Assembly (NCBI RefSeq): GCF_000209655.1
Contig: NC_015458.1
Coordinates: forward strand, 2,790,001-2,854,000
DNA length: 64,000 nt
Source: Pusillimonas sp. T7-7
Lineage (GTDB): Bacteria; Pseudomonadota; Gammaproteobacteria; Burkholderiales; Burkholderiaceae_B
Reading direction: 5' to 3'
Shown here piece after piece: positions 8,681 through 17,727 of this stretch. The notes under the pieces are model-generated. The model was not told where the DNA came from. It made no database searches and was given only the letters and a program-made list of their open reading frames with translations. The translations under genes were made by a program, and so were the position numbers. Position 1 is the first letter of the stretch; each line of letters starts with the position of its first letter.

Positions 8681-9358
8681 ATGTTCAAAGCAAGCACCAT
8701 CATGAAACGCCAGCCTGGCATGGCTGTGGAAGCTTTTCAAACTTATTGGCGCGACGAACACAGCCGTTACGCAAGAAAATTACCCGGTCTGCGCCGCTAT
8801 GTGCAATCGCATGCCTTGCTTCAAGGCTATAAAAAAGGCGACTTGCCTTGCGACGGCATCAGCGAAATGTGGTTCGACACCCGTAAAGACTGGGAAGACG
8901 CCCTGGCCAGCCAGGAAGGGCAAGCCATGCTGGCTGACCTGAATGCATTTACAAATGCCGGGGAATTGACTGTGATGCCCATCGAAACACATGTAGTTGT
9001 CGATGGCGCCATTCCCAAGGGGGCGGTCAAGAACATAGAGCTGGTCAATTGCCGGCCAGGCATGGATCTTGATGACTTCAGGGCATACTGGAAGAACGTA
9101 CATGGCCCTCTTGCTTCGGGCATCACGGCCATACGCCGCTACGAACAAGACCATTTGGCACGCACGGAATACGCCGGCAGCAGCCAGCCCGTGCTGGACG
9201 GCCTGGCTGTCACGTGGTTTGATTCAACCGAATCCATGAAGCAAGGAGCAAAAACCCCGGTATATGCCGAAACGCGTGCCGACGAAGCCAACTTCCTGCC
9301 CGACGGACACCTGCCATTCATCATCACGACAGAGCACGAAATCGTACCCCTTGTATAA
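8681..9358 (+). CDS. tandem EthD-domain protein
   Basis: A 225-residue protein made of two EthD/dabb-like repeats. The first is at about residues 1-105 (FKASTIMKRQPGMAVEAFQT, then YWRDEHSRYARKLPGLRRYV). The second is at about 115-225 (NIELVNCRPGMDLDDFRAYW, then VHGPLASGITAIRRYEQ). Each carries the W-x-x-x-H-x-x-x-A...G-x-x-R-Y pattern of this ferredoxin-like barrel fold. EthD proteins accompany ring-degrading or ether-degrading systems, and most have no proven catalytic role. The start has a good Shine-Dalgarno (CGGAGACACT-ATG). It lies 49 bp after the OYE gene, probably in the same operon. Confidence 0.82.
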   Translation: MFKASTIMKRQPGMAVEAFQTYWRDEHSRYARKLPGLRRYVQSHALLQGYKKGDLPCDGISEMWFDTRKDWEDALASQEGQAMLADLNAFTNAGELTVMPIETHVVVDGAIPKGAVKNIELVNCRPGMDLDDFRAYWKNVHGPLASGITAIRRYEQDHLARTEYAGSSQPVLDGLAVTWFDSTESMKQGAKTPVYAETRADEANFLPDGHLPFIITTEHEIVPLV

Positions 9359-9360
9359 GC

Positions 9361-10089
9361 CTAGACCGAAAGATAACGCTGCTTGATCTCGTCGCTACGG
9401 CTCAGTTCATCAATAGTTCCGTAGAAGACATCTTTGCCTTTATCGATCACTACCGCATGGTCGGCCAGACCCAGGCAGAAATGCAGATTCTGCTCGGCCA
9501 GCACGATGGTGGTGCCCAGCTCGCGCAGCGCTCCGATCAGCTCGCCTATCTTCTGGACCATAATCGGAGCAAGGCCTTCGCTGGGCTCATCCAGCAAGAT
9601 CACGGAAGGGTTGCCCATCAGGGCGCGCCCTACTGTGAGCATCTGCTGCTCGCCACCCGATAACTGCCCTCCCAGGCGCGTGCGCAAGGGCTTAAGCAAG
9701 GAAAGCATGTCGTAAACTCGCTCAAGCGTCCATTCAGACTCGCCATGCGTACCCCGTTTAGTGGCAATCAGCAGATTGTCTTCTACAGACAGCTCAGGAA
9801 ATATCTGCCGATCTTCTGGGACGAAAGCAATACCCGCACGGGCGATCTGGTGCGGCGCCCGGCCTCGTATGTCTTTGCCGGCCAAGCTGATGCTGCCCTG
9901 GCGCCCACGCACGATTCCGGCAACGGATTTCATGGTTGTGCTTTTACCGGCGCCATTGCGACCCAGCAATGCCAGTGTTTCGCCTTTATGCAAGGAAAAG
10001 GAAAGACCGAACAGAACCTGGCTGGAATCATAAAAGGCGTCAATGCCATCTACCTTGAGCACGGGCGCCGCGGCTGCGCTGGTCGTCAT
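9361..10089 (-). CDS. livF: Liv-type ABC transporter ATP-binding protein LivF
   Basis: A 242-residue ATPase with Walker A GRNGAGKSTT, signature LSGGEQQMLTVGRALM and Walker B VILLDEPSEGLAP. The last motif and the short length are typical of LivF. It is one of two ATPases powering the branched-chain amino acid/amide-type importer encoded here. It overlaps livG by 4 bp and is the last gene of a 13-gene minus-strand operon. It ends 2 bp from the convergent EthD gene. The ligand is probably the organic acid that is CoA-activated by the operon's ligase, not necessarily an amino acid. Confidence 0.93.
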   Translation of the reverse strand: MTTSAAAAPVLKVDGIDAFYDSSQVLFGLSFSLHKGETLALLGRNGAGKSTTMKSVAGIVRGRQGSISLAGKDIRGRAPHQIARAGIAFVPEDRQIFPELSVEDNLLIATKRGTHGESEWTLERVYDMLSLLKPLRTRLGGQLSGGEQQMLTVGRALMGNPSVILLDEPSEGLAPIMVQKIGELIGALRELGTTIVLAEQNLHFCLGLADHAVVIDKGKDVFYGTIDELSRSDEIKQRYLSV

Positions 10090-10841
10090 GCGAGTTCCTC
10101 CTTGGGAGTGCCGAGATAGGCCTCAATCACTTGCGGGTTGTGGCGCACCTCGTCTGCCGTGCCTTGCGCCAGCAGACGCCCATACGACAGCACATATATA
10201 TGCTGTGAAATCCGAAATACGATTTCCATGTCGTGCTCGATCAGCACCAGCGTCAAGCCACCCTTTTTCCACAGGGCATATACCGTTTCTATCATTTGTT
10301 CGCGCTCTTCCGGCCCCATGCCGGCCACCGGCTCATCAAGCAGCAGCACTTTGGGCTGAAGAACCAGGGCCAAGGCCATGTCCAGCAGTTTTTGGTCGCC
10401 GTGTGAAAGATTTCCGCTGACGACATTGGCGGAAGGCGTCAGGCCCAGTTGATCCATGACTTCATAAGCACGGTCACGGGTCTCTTTGAGCGGAAACCGG
10501 CCTGTCAGTTGCAGGCTTTTCCCCAACGGAGACAGCAGCGCACCCCGCAATGATTCTTCCACTGTCATGGTCTTGAACAGACGCGACACCTGAAAGGCGC
10601 GGCCTATACCCAGCCGGACGATATCGGCCGGAGGCAGCCCGACGATATCTTTTCCCTCAAGTAGAATGCGGCCGCTGTCAGGGCGCAACGCACCTGAGAT
10701 CTGATTGAAAAACGTGGTCTTGCCCGCCCCGTTCGGGCCGATGACGGCTGTTAAGGAATCTTTGGGGAAGTTCATGGTCAAGTCGTTGGTCGCCACCACA
10801 CCGCCAAACGCCTTTCTAATGTTTTCCACTTGCAGCATCAA
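10086..10841 (-). CDS. livG: Liv-type ABC transporter ATP-binding protein LivG
   Basis: A 251-residue ATPase: Walker A GPNGAGKTTFFNQISG, a LivG-style GIGRAFQVSRLF, signature LSHGDQKLLDMALAL and Walker B VLLLDEPVAGMGPEE. The signature is SHGD instead of SGGQ, a variant seen in the LivG/urea branch. It overlaps livF (4 bp) and the SDR gene (4 bp), indicating translational coupling. Confidence 0.93.
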   Translation of the reverse strand: MMLQVENIRKAFGGVVATNDLTMNFPKDSLTAVIGPNGAGKTTFFNQISGALRPDSGRILLEGKDIVGLPPADIVRLGIGRAFQVSRLFKTMTVEESLRGALLSPLGKSLQLTGRFPLKETRDRAYEVMDQLGLTPSANVVSGNLSHGDQKLLDMALALVLQPKVLLLDEPVAGMGPEEREQMIETVYALWKKGGLTLVLIEHDMEIVFRISQHIYVLSYGRLLAQGTADEVRHNPQVIEAYLGTPKEELA

Positions 10842-11680
10842 CGATCCTCCTGCAGATTCTTGGCGGAGCTGCCTGCGTCAGTACGGGCATCGGGCATGCC
10901 GCCGTATGTCAGCCAGGGCGTGCCTGCAAGCCAGCCTGCATCAACGGGCAGATCAATGCCCGTAATTGCAGATGCGCGGCTTGATGTCAGGAACTCAACC
11001 GCATCGGCAATCTCTTGGGGGTACACCATGCGGCCCAAGGCTGTGGTTCGTATCAGATCGGCGGGGTCACGGTCACCCTTGTCGATGGCGTCTTGCAACG
11101 CTGGCGTCAAGGTATAGCCTGGCGAGACCGAATTGACACGAACGCCAGAGCGACCCCATTCGGCCGCCAGACATTGACTCATGGAAATGACGGCGGCCTT
11201 TGCCGGTGCGTAAGCATGCAAAGGCACGGATCGCGATCCGGTAATGGAGGCGATATTGACGATACTGCCTCCACCGCTGCGTGCCATCTGCCCGCCAAAA
11301 GCGACGCAGCACAAATAGGTACCGCGCTGATCGACAGACACTATCTTGTCCCAGACAGCCAGATCCAGTGCTTCGGGCGAGGAACGTTGCTGAATAATGC
11401 CTGCGCTATTGACCAGATTACCAACAGGCCCAAGCCTTTCAGCCACACTGGCAGCCACCGCACGCACACTTTGTTCATCTGAGACATCACAAGCATGAAA
11501 AATCACCGAACTGGCCAAGTCACCCAGTTGCTGATCCTTGCCGGCCAGGTCGAGCACGACCACGCGATCGCCGCGCGCCAGCAGCGCTTGCACGCATGCA
11601 AGGCCAATACCGCTGGCGCCGCCCGTCACCACACTCAGCCAAGGCTGTCCGTCTTGTTTGTTTCTATTCAGACTCATCAT
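10838..11680 (-). CDS. short-chain dehydrogenase/reductase inside the liv operon
   Basis: A 280-residue classical SDR with the nucleotide motif TGGASGIG near residue 20, NSAG, the catalytic Ser region NIASITGS and Y-A-P-A-K as the active-site YxxxK. It has a C-terminal extension of about 25 residues beyond the usual end (VDAGW...). It should oxidise or reduce a hydroxyl/keto group, perhaps as the hydroxyacyl-CoA dehydrogenase of the operon's beta-oxidation set. The gene is placed between livM and livG and overlaps each by 4 bp, so it is a fixed part of the unit. Confidence 0.88.
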   Translation of the reverse strand: MMSLNRNKQDGQPWLSVVTGGASGIGLACVQALLARGDRVVVLDLAGKDQQLGDLASSVIFHACDVSDEQSVRAVAASVAERLGPVGNLVNSAGIIQQRSSPEALDLAVWDKIVSVDQRGTYLCCVAFGGQMARSGGGSIVNIASITGSRSVPLHAYAPAKAAVISMSQCLAAEWGRSGVRVNSVSPGYTLTPALQDAIDKGDRDPADLIRTTALGRMVYPQEIADAVEFLTSSRASAITGIDLPVDAGWLAGTPWLTYGGMPDARTDAGSSAKNLQEDR

Positions 11681-12660
11681 GATGTCACCTGCGTGGTTTC
11701 TTTCTTTTTACTTGCCGGACGCAAAAAGCGCAGCAGAAAATCAGTGATTCCGCGTTTGAACCCCAGAGCGAATATCAGCACGATAATACCCAGCGCCAAG
11801 CCATGAAGATCGGTATACCGGGTGATCACGTCATTGAACATCATCAGCAAGGCGGCCCCAACCACCGGGCCGATGTATACATGCAGGCCGCCCAGCAGAA
11901 TCATGAAGATCGCCTCACCCGACATGGTCCAATAAGCAAATTCAGGGTAGGCGGCCGATACGAACAAGGCCATGATCGAGCCTGCTACTCCGGCAAACGC
12001 ACCCGCCAGCACGAACGCATACAACCGGGTGCGCCATACATCCACGCCCAAAAAACGCGCCCGTTCGGGGTTATCGCGCACCATGCGCAATGTGTAGCCA
12101 AATGGCGACTGCATCAGCAAGCGCATGAGCAACAGGCATACGACGGCCAGGAAGCAGGCAAACCAGTAAAGATGCTGCCCATTGCTTAAATCGATGCCCA
12201 TGAAGACCGGTCGCGGAATACCTCCCATCAATCCCTGGTCGCCGCCGGTCAGCGACATCCAGGACTGAATGATGCTGTATAACAGCATGGCAAACGCCAG
12301 TGTCAGGAAAGAGAAATAAATCTCTTTGAGCCGCACGCAGATGGCGCCCACCACCAATGCCAGCAAGGCGCAAAAAACCATCGCTCCCAGAAGCGCCAAC
12401 GGTATGGATACGCCTGCTTTTTGCATCAGCAGACCGAAGGCATAAGCGCCTCCGCCAAAAAACATGGCGTGGCCAAAGGACACCATGCCGCCATAGCCAA
12501 TCAGAATATTCAAAGACGTGGCGAATACACCAAAGGCAGCCAGGCGGATGACAAAGTCTGTGACCAGCCTTGACGGTGTGAGCAACGGAATGGCGGCCAA
12601 TATAAGGATCGCCACCAGGGCGATGCCCACCTCTTTCGATAGTGTGCCGGTATTGTTCAT
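11677..12660 (-). CDS. livM: Liv-type ABC transporter permease LivM
   Basis: A 327-residue inner-membrane permease with 8-10 hydrophobic segments. LivM features are LNILIGYGGMVSFGHAMFFG near residue 50, RMVRDNPERARFLGVDVWRTR (the cytoplasmic EAA-like loop contacting the ATPase) and AGVAGSIMALF. It pairs with LivH. It overlaps livH and the SDR gene by 4 bp each. Confidence 0.93.
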   Translation of the reverse strand: MNNTGTLSKEVGIALVAILILAAIPLLTPSRLVTDFVIRLAAFGVFATSLNILIGYGGMVSFGHAMFFGGGAYAFGLLMQKAGVSIPLALLGAMVFCALLALVVGAICVRLKEIYFSFLTLAFAMLLYSIIQSWMSLTGGDQGLMGGIPRPVFMGIDLSNGQHLYWFACFLAVVCLLLMRLLMQSPFGYTLRMVRDNPERARFLGVDVWRTRLYAFVLAGAFAGVAGSIMALFVSAAYPEFAYWTMSGEAIFMILLGGLHVYIGPVVGAALLMMFNDVITRYTDLHGLALGIIVLIFALGFKRGITDFLLRFLRPASKKKETTQVTS

Positions 12661-13559
12661 GAGTGTTTCCGCCCCATTAAACCGCCAGGCCGCAGGACCA
12701 GGATGAGCACCATGGCGACAAACATCAGCCCTTCGACAAAATCAGGAAACCCGATCGAGCCGAAAGACCGGACCATACCAATTACCAGGGCGCCGACCAG
12801 GGCGCCGCTGACCGACCCCATGCCGCCTATCACTGTAACGATGAATGATTCAATCAGGATGGAAAACCCCATTCCCGGCGACATCGAGCGCACAGGCGCC
12901 GCCAGTGCGCCAGCCATGCCCGCCAGCAAGCCGCCGCAGGCGAAAACGCCGGCATAGATCAGTTGCGTGTTCAGGCCCAGGGCCGATGTCATGGTGGGGT
13001 TGTGGGCTGCTGCCCGTACCACCTTGCCGGTACGGGTATGCTTGAGCACATACCAGAGCACCACGGCGATCAAGGCTGCCACACCCATCAGCACCAAATA
13101 GAATACCGGCACAATGCCACCGCCAATGAAAAGTGGCGGCAACTGGAAGGTTTCCGGCATTCCCATGGACTGGAACTCTGCTCCCCAGACCAGCTTGACG
13201 ACATCGTCCAGAATCAAAATGAAGGCATAGCACACCAACAATTGCATCAAGACATCGGCGTTGTACACCCGTCGCATGAACAGGCGTTCAAACAAGACTG
13301 AAAAAATCGCCACCCCCAGGCCGGCCATGATCACCGCCAGGAAGTAGCTGTCAAAAACCCGGTAAGCCGTCAACCCCATGTAGGCGCCCAGCATATACAA
13401 AGACCCGTGGGCAAAATTGATGACGCCAAGCACGCCGAAGATCAGCGTCAACCCGGCAGCCACCAGGAACAGCAGCGCGCCCACAATCAGTCCCGTGCTC
13501 GTCTGGGTGACGATGCACGAGAGCGACGTGACGCACTCGAACAGCTCTTGAGGATTCAT
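12657..13559 (-). CDS. livH: Liv-type ABC transporter permease LivH
   Basis: A 300-residue inner-membrane permease with the LivH hallmarks GLTLIFGVLGVINFAHGSLY (residues about 37-56), a basic cytoplasmic loop RTGKVVRAAAHNPTMTSALG and VTVIGGMGSVSGALVGAL. The N-terminus has a short extra segment before the first helix. A good Shine-Dalgarno (AGGAGAG) precedes the ATG. It follows the binding-protein gene after 48 bp. Confidence 0.93.
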   Translation of the reverse strand: MNPQELFECVTSLSCIVTQTSTGLIVGALLFLVAAGLTLIFGVLGVINFAHGSLYMLGAYMGLTAYRVFDSYFLAVIMAGLGVAIFSVLFERLFMRRVYNADVLMQLLVCYAFILILDDVVKLVWGAEFQSMGMPETFQLPPLFIGGGIVPVFYLVLMGVAALIAVVLWYVLKHTRTGKVVRAAAHNPTMTSALGLNTQLIYAGVFACGGLLAGMAGALAAPVRSMSPGMGFSILIESFIVTVIGGMGSVSGALVGALVIGMVRSFGSIGFPDFVEGLMFVAMVLILVLRPGGLMGRKHS

Positions 13560-13607
13560 AACTCTCTCTCCTGGGGACAGCCGGGCATGAATGCCCTGCC
13601 CGACCTA

Positions 13608-14885
13608 TCAGATATAGCCCTTGGACTTCTTCCACTCGTTTTCCAGCTCGACAATCTGAGTCCAGTCGCCTACGGAAGGATCCTGCATGTAAGGCTCATC
13701 GGTATCTACCACACCCCAACCCACGGCGTAGTCGACAAGCGTCTGGTCCTCGGCGCGCATTGTGAGCTTGCCATTGGTGCCGAATGGAGAATCTATGGTC
13801 AAGCCACGCAATACATCGGCAATTTTTTTGCCATCGGTACTATTGGCTTTTTTCATTGCTTCGGCCAGGAAGTTGAAGCCAGCCGCCGTCTGCCAGGACC
13901 AGTTGGTGGGCAGGTCTTTGTATGCGGCGCGGTAAGCATCGGCCCAGGCCTGGTTAGCGGGGCTGTTGGGGAAACTGCGCAGGTAGCGGTTGCCTGAGTG
14001 GATGCCTTCCGGCAAGTTCTTGACAGCCGTCAGCACCGTGTAGTCGGCCATGTTCACGGCAAAGAAATCACGACCTTTAAGCAGCGCATAGATACTGGCC
14101 TGATCGATGAAAGAGCTTAGGTCGCCACCCCAGAAGCACGAGTAGATGGCCTGCGGGCGCCCTTGCACCAAACGGGTGATGATTTCACTGTAATCAGGCT
14201 GGAACAACTTGGGCCAGACCTCGCCGACGACCTCGATATCTTTATTGAAGTGTTTGGCGTAATAAAAGAACTCTGCCGTGGTGTCGCGGCCATAGGCGTA
14301 ATCGGGCGAAGCGCTCATCCATTTGGTCAACCCCTTCGCTTTGGCAACACGGCCCGCATAGGCGCCACCAACAATAGAGTCGTGCACACCTTGGCGAGCA
14401 CAACGGAAGGCATTGGGAATACGCTGCTTGGGATCAGCCGTCAGCGATGAGGTTTCCGAGTTGGTGTGTATGCACAGCACACCAAGGTCTCGTGCTACTT
14501 CATGCACCGCGAAGGCGCCCGACGAAGCTTCGCCATCAATCAGAAGTTCGCAGCCTTCGCTATTGACAAGCTCACGGGCTATGCGTGCCGCCTCTTGGGG
14601 CTGCCCCTTGGAGTCGCGTATGATCAATTCAATAGGACGCCCGCCCAGGCCGCCAGCCTTGTTGAATTTTTCAAGTTCCAGCTTGATGGCATTGCTGGAA
14701 GAAATGCCCAGCGTTGCGACACGGCCCGAAAGAATGGTGGGCATACCCACCCGGATCGGCTTGTTCTGGGCCAGGGAAATTGCCGGCAAGCCTATCGAGG
14801 TCAGGCCTGTTATTGCCGCGGCGCCCTGTATGAGCTTGCGCCGGTTAGGCAGGCTGGGAAGAATATTTTGTTTGTTCTGAGTCAT
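13608..14885 (-). CDS. ABC transporter substrate-binding protein, amide/branched-chain type
   Basis: A 425-residue periplasmic binding protein of the Leu/Ile/Val type I fold. The N-terminus PNRRKLIQGAAAITGLTSIG is a twin-arginine signal, followed by the mature start NKPIRVGMPTILSGR. The frame is open to 14972, but the ATG at 14885 is preceded by AGGAGACAACC and puts the Tat signal at the N-terminus. It binds the substrate for LivHMGF. Its position between an acyl-CoA ligase and livH points to an aromatic or branched organic acid ligand, which is inference. Confidence 0.88.
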   Translation of the reverse strand: MTQNKQNILPSLPNRRKLIQGAAAITGLTSIGLPAISLAQNKPIRVGMPTILSGRVATLGISSSNAIKLELEKFNKAGGLGGRPIELIIRDSKGQPQEAARIARELVNSEGCELLIDGEASSGAFAVHEVARDLGVLCIHTNSETSSLTADPKQRIPNAFRCARQGVHDSIVGGAYAGRVAKAKGLTKWMSASPDYAYGRDTTAEFFYYAKHFNKDIEVVGEVWPKLFQPDYSEIITRLVQGRPQAIYSCFWGGDLSSFIDQASIYALLKGRDFFAVNMADYTVLTAVKNLPEGIHSGNRYLRSFPNSPANQAWADAYRAAYKDLPTNWSWQTAAGFNFLAEAMKKANSTDGKKIADVLRGLTIDSPFGTNGKLTMRAEDQTLVDYAVGWGVVDTDEPYMQDPSVGDWTQIVELENEWKKSKGYI

Positions 14886-14968
14886 GGTTGTCTCCTGGTA
14901 GAAAGGTAGGTGGCCATTGCTTCTGGCCCCTGTTTGCAATGTAGACGACAGTTTTTCCTGTACAGCAA

Positions 14969-16471
14969 TCAATCTTCGTGCTGCGCGGCCAGCTCATCAC
15001 GCAGCACACGTTTCAACACCTTGCCGGACGGGTTGCGCGGCAAAGCTTCCAGCACGACCAACTGACGGGGAATCTTGAACCCCCCTATTTTTCCCCGGCA
15101 ATGCGCTTGCAATGCATCGAGCGTCAGCGTGGCGCCTTCGCGCAATACGGCCACGGCCACAACCCGCTCACCCCATTTCGCATCCGGCAGACCAATCACA
15201 GCAGCCTCCTCGATATCCGGCAATTGATACAACACCCTCTCGACTTCTGACGAGGCGATGTTTTCTCCGCCGCTGATGACCATGTCCTTTTTGCGGTCGA
15301 CCAGGAACAGAAAGCCGTCCTCGTCCAGATAACCCATATCGCCCGAGCGGAACCAGTCGTCGAAGAAGCTCTCTTCGGTTCTTTGGTCGTCTTTCCAGTA
15401 GCCGCGGGTAACCTTGGGGCCCCACAAGCAGATTTCCCCTATATGCCCGGCAGACTGTAGCCGGCCCTCGCCGTCTCGAATCTGTATGCGCACATGAGAC
15501 AAAGCCCGGCCTGCCGACCCGATTTTTTCGATCTCACGCCCCGCTTGCATCATGGTGTCGCCCGAGCAGGTTTCCGTCAGACCATAAGCATCTACATAAC
15601 GGCCATTGGGAAACAGGGAGCCAAAAGCTTCAATACGCTGGGCAGGCGTACGTTCGCCTCCACCCACCACCCATTTCAAACTGCTCAGGTCATAGTCTTT
15701 GGATTCAGGCAGGGCCAGCAAACGGTTCAACATGATCGGTGCGAGCCACGCCCCCGTCAGCTTGCCTTGCTCGATGGCCTGCAGTGCCTCGCCAGCGTCG
15801 AAGTCTCGCAGTATGGTCAGCGAGCCGCCGACCTCGAACAAGGCAAAACCCGGAAGATCGAAGGCGCCAACGTGATACAAGGGCCCCACAACCAGCAGGC
15901 GATCAACGGCCGTCAACTGCAGCTCACTGATGTGATCCAGTGTCTTCCAGTAAAAATTCTCGTAGCTGTGCATCACCCCCTTGGGCAGCCCCGTGGTTCC
16001 GGATGTGTACATCAGGCGGAACATGTCTGCGGGCGCAACAGCGGCCGGCTCCGATACAGATGCTGCTGAGCGGTCAAGCAGTCCGGCATCATGCTCGTGC
16101 TCTGGCGTGATGACGAGCCGCGGCGTATCGCCTGCGTTCGCTTCCAGACTCTGGTCTACACACAGCATCTTTGCCCCCGAATGGTGCAAAATGTATTCGA
16201 CCTCGTCCTTGCCCAAACGATAATTGATGGGTAGCACCACCGCGCCAAGATGGCTGATCGCCATGGTCAGTTCTACAAACGCTGCACTGTTTTTCATGAG
16301 CAATGCCACGACATCGCCACGCGCCACACCCTGGTCGGTCAAAATACCCGCTACATGGCATACCCGATGGAACAGGTCTGCATAACTGATACGGGTATCT
16401 CCATAATGAATGGCCAACTGGTCGGGCGTGCTGCGAGCCCAATGTTCTATGGAAGCACTTAATGTAACCAT
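14969..16471 (-). CDS. AMP-dependent acyl-CoA ligase
   Basis: A 500-residue ANL-family ligase. The P-loop MYTSGTTGLPKGVMHS, the A5 region YGLTE, DWFRSGDMGYLDEDGFLFLV and the hinge RKKDMVISGGENI are present. The catalytic lysine region is LPRNPSGKVLKRVL. It adenylates a carboxylic acid and transfers it to CoA, making it the activation step of the operon's pathway. The next gene upstream encodes an acyl-CoA dehydrogenase, and the next downstream the importer's binding protein. Substrate unknown. Confidence 0.9.
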   Translation of the reverse strand: MVTLSASIEHWARSTPDQLAIHYGDTRISYADLFHRVCHVAGILTDQGVARGDVVALLMKNSAAFVELTMAISHLGAVVLPINYRLGKDEVEYILHHSGAKMLCVDQSLEANAGDTPRLVITPEHEHDAGLLDRSAASVSEPAAVAPADMFRLMYTSGTTGLPKGVMHSYENFYWKTLDHISELQLTAVDRLLVVGPLYHVGAFDLPGFALFEVGGSLTILRDFDAGEALQAIEQGKLTGAWLAPIMLNRLLALPESKDYDLSSLKWVVGGGERTPAQRIEAFGSLFPNGRYVDAYGLTETCSGDTMMQAGREIEKIGSAGRALSHVRIQIRDGEGRLQSAGHIGEICLWGPKVTRGYWKDDQRTEESFFDDWFRSGDMGYLDEDGFLFLVDRKKDMVISGGENIASSEVERVLYQLPDIEEAAVIGLPDAKWGERVVAVAVLREGATLTLDALQAHCRGKIGGFKIPRQLVVLEALPRNPSGKVLKRVLRDELAAQHED

Positions 16472-16508
16472 GGTGTCTGCCTCGGTACTTATCGTTCAAT
16501 CAGGCTGT

Positions 16509-17681
16509 TCAGTAAGATCGGGGCATACCCAGGTCGTACATGGCAATGTAGTTGAGCACCATTTCCTCTGAAATCGGCGCGAAACGGAACAAACGGCAAT
16601 CGCGCCAAAGACGCTCAACATGATACTCACGTGAATAACCCATGCCTCCCATGGTTTGCATGGCCCGCTCGGTGGCCCGTGCAGCCACTTGCGCCGCCAA
16701 CAGCTTGGCCGCATTGGCCTGGCTGCCATAGGGCAGCCCATTGTCAAAATTGGATGCCGCCTTGTAGTTCACCAGGCGGGCAGCTTCCATTTCGGCGTAG
16801 CACTGAGCCAAAGGGAACTGCAACCCTTGATAACTGGTGACGGCACGGTCGCCAAACACTTTGCGCTCGTTGCCATAGTCAACCGCCAGCTTCAATGCCA
16901 GTTCTGTAGTGCCGATCAAACCCGCGGTGGTCACAATGCGCTCAGTGTTCAGCACATCGAGTAGCTCTTTCCAGCCGCCGTGCAGCGTGCCTACCAATTC
17001 ATGCGGCTCTATGCGTACATCGTCGAAGAAGATCGAGCTGGAAGCCAGTGTATTCGTGCCCAGCTTGTCAATCGGACTGTGTGTGAGCCCTTCGCGATCA
17101 ACATCGATCATGAACATCGACAAACCGTCGCTGCGCGAGGCGCTTTCCTCGACTTTCTTGGTACGGGCCACCACCAGCATCTTATGGGCGGTATCTACTG
17201 CCGTGATCCAGATCTTGCGCCCATTCAAACGCCAGCCATCGCCCTCTGGGCGTGCAAAGCTGCGTATCTCCAGCGTATTCGTTCCGGCATCCGGCTCGGT
17301 CAAGGCCATGCAGAAATTGATGTCGCCCGACATCAACCCAGGCAGCAGTTCTTTTTTCATATCGGGCGTGCCGAAGCGGCTGATCGACACCCCGCCGAAA
17401 ATGGGATTGACCATAAACAGCTGCCCCACCGTGCTGCCAGCACCCGTTGCGGCCAGGCGCTCAATGATCAAGGCCATTTCAAACACACCCAATTCGGACC
17501 CGCCATACTCAGAGGGCAACGCCACCCCGCACAGGCCTGCCTCACAGATGGCGCGCCAGCACTCATGGGGAAATGCCTTCCTGGCGTCCAGATCGCGCCA
17601 GTACTCCAGGCCAAAACGCTCACCCAGCTGGGTGGCGGAGTCGGCGATCATCCGCTGTTCTTCTGTCAGTTGGAAGTCCAT
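16509..17681 (-). CDS. acyl-CoA dehydrogenase
   Basis: A 390-residue FAD flavoprotein of the acyl-CoA dehydrogenase family. It has the flavin-contact segment FCMALTEPDAGTNTLEI and RKIWITAVDTAHKMLV. The C-terminal GGMGYSREYHVERLWRD has a Glu in the position of the usual catalytic base. It should introduce a 2,3 double bond into the acyl-CoA made by the neighbouring ligase, passing electrons to ETF. It sits 37 bp upstream of the ligase gene. Confidence 0.9.
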   Translation of the reverse strand: MDFQLTEEQRMIADSATQLGERFGLEYWRDLDARKAFPHECWRAICEAGLCGVALPSEYGGSELGVFEMALIIERLAATGAGSTVGQLFMVNPIFGGVSISRFGTPDMKKELLPGLMSGDINFCMALTEPDAGTNTLEIRSFARPEGDGWRLNGRKIWITAVDTAHKMLVVARTKKVEESASRSDGLSMFMIDVDREGLTHSPIDKLGTNTLASSSIFFDDVRIEPHELVGTLHGGWKELLDVLNTERIVTTAGLIGTTELALKLAVDYGNERKVFGDRAVTSYQGLQFPLAQCYAEMEAARLVNYKAASNFDNGLPYGSQANAAKLLAAQVAARATERAMQTMGGMGYSREYHVERLWRDCRLFRFAPISEEMVLNYIAMYDLGMPRSY

Positions 17682-17727
17682 GTCTATCTATTCCTGCTGT
17701 TCTATTCTTGAAATAAAGCGGTCGGCC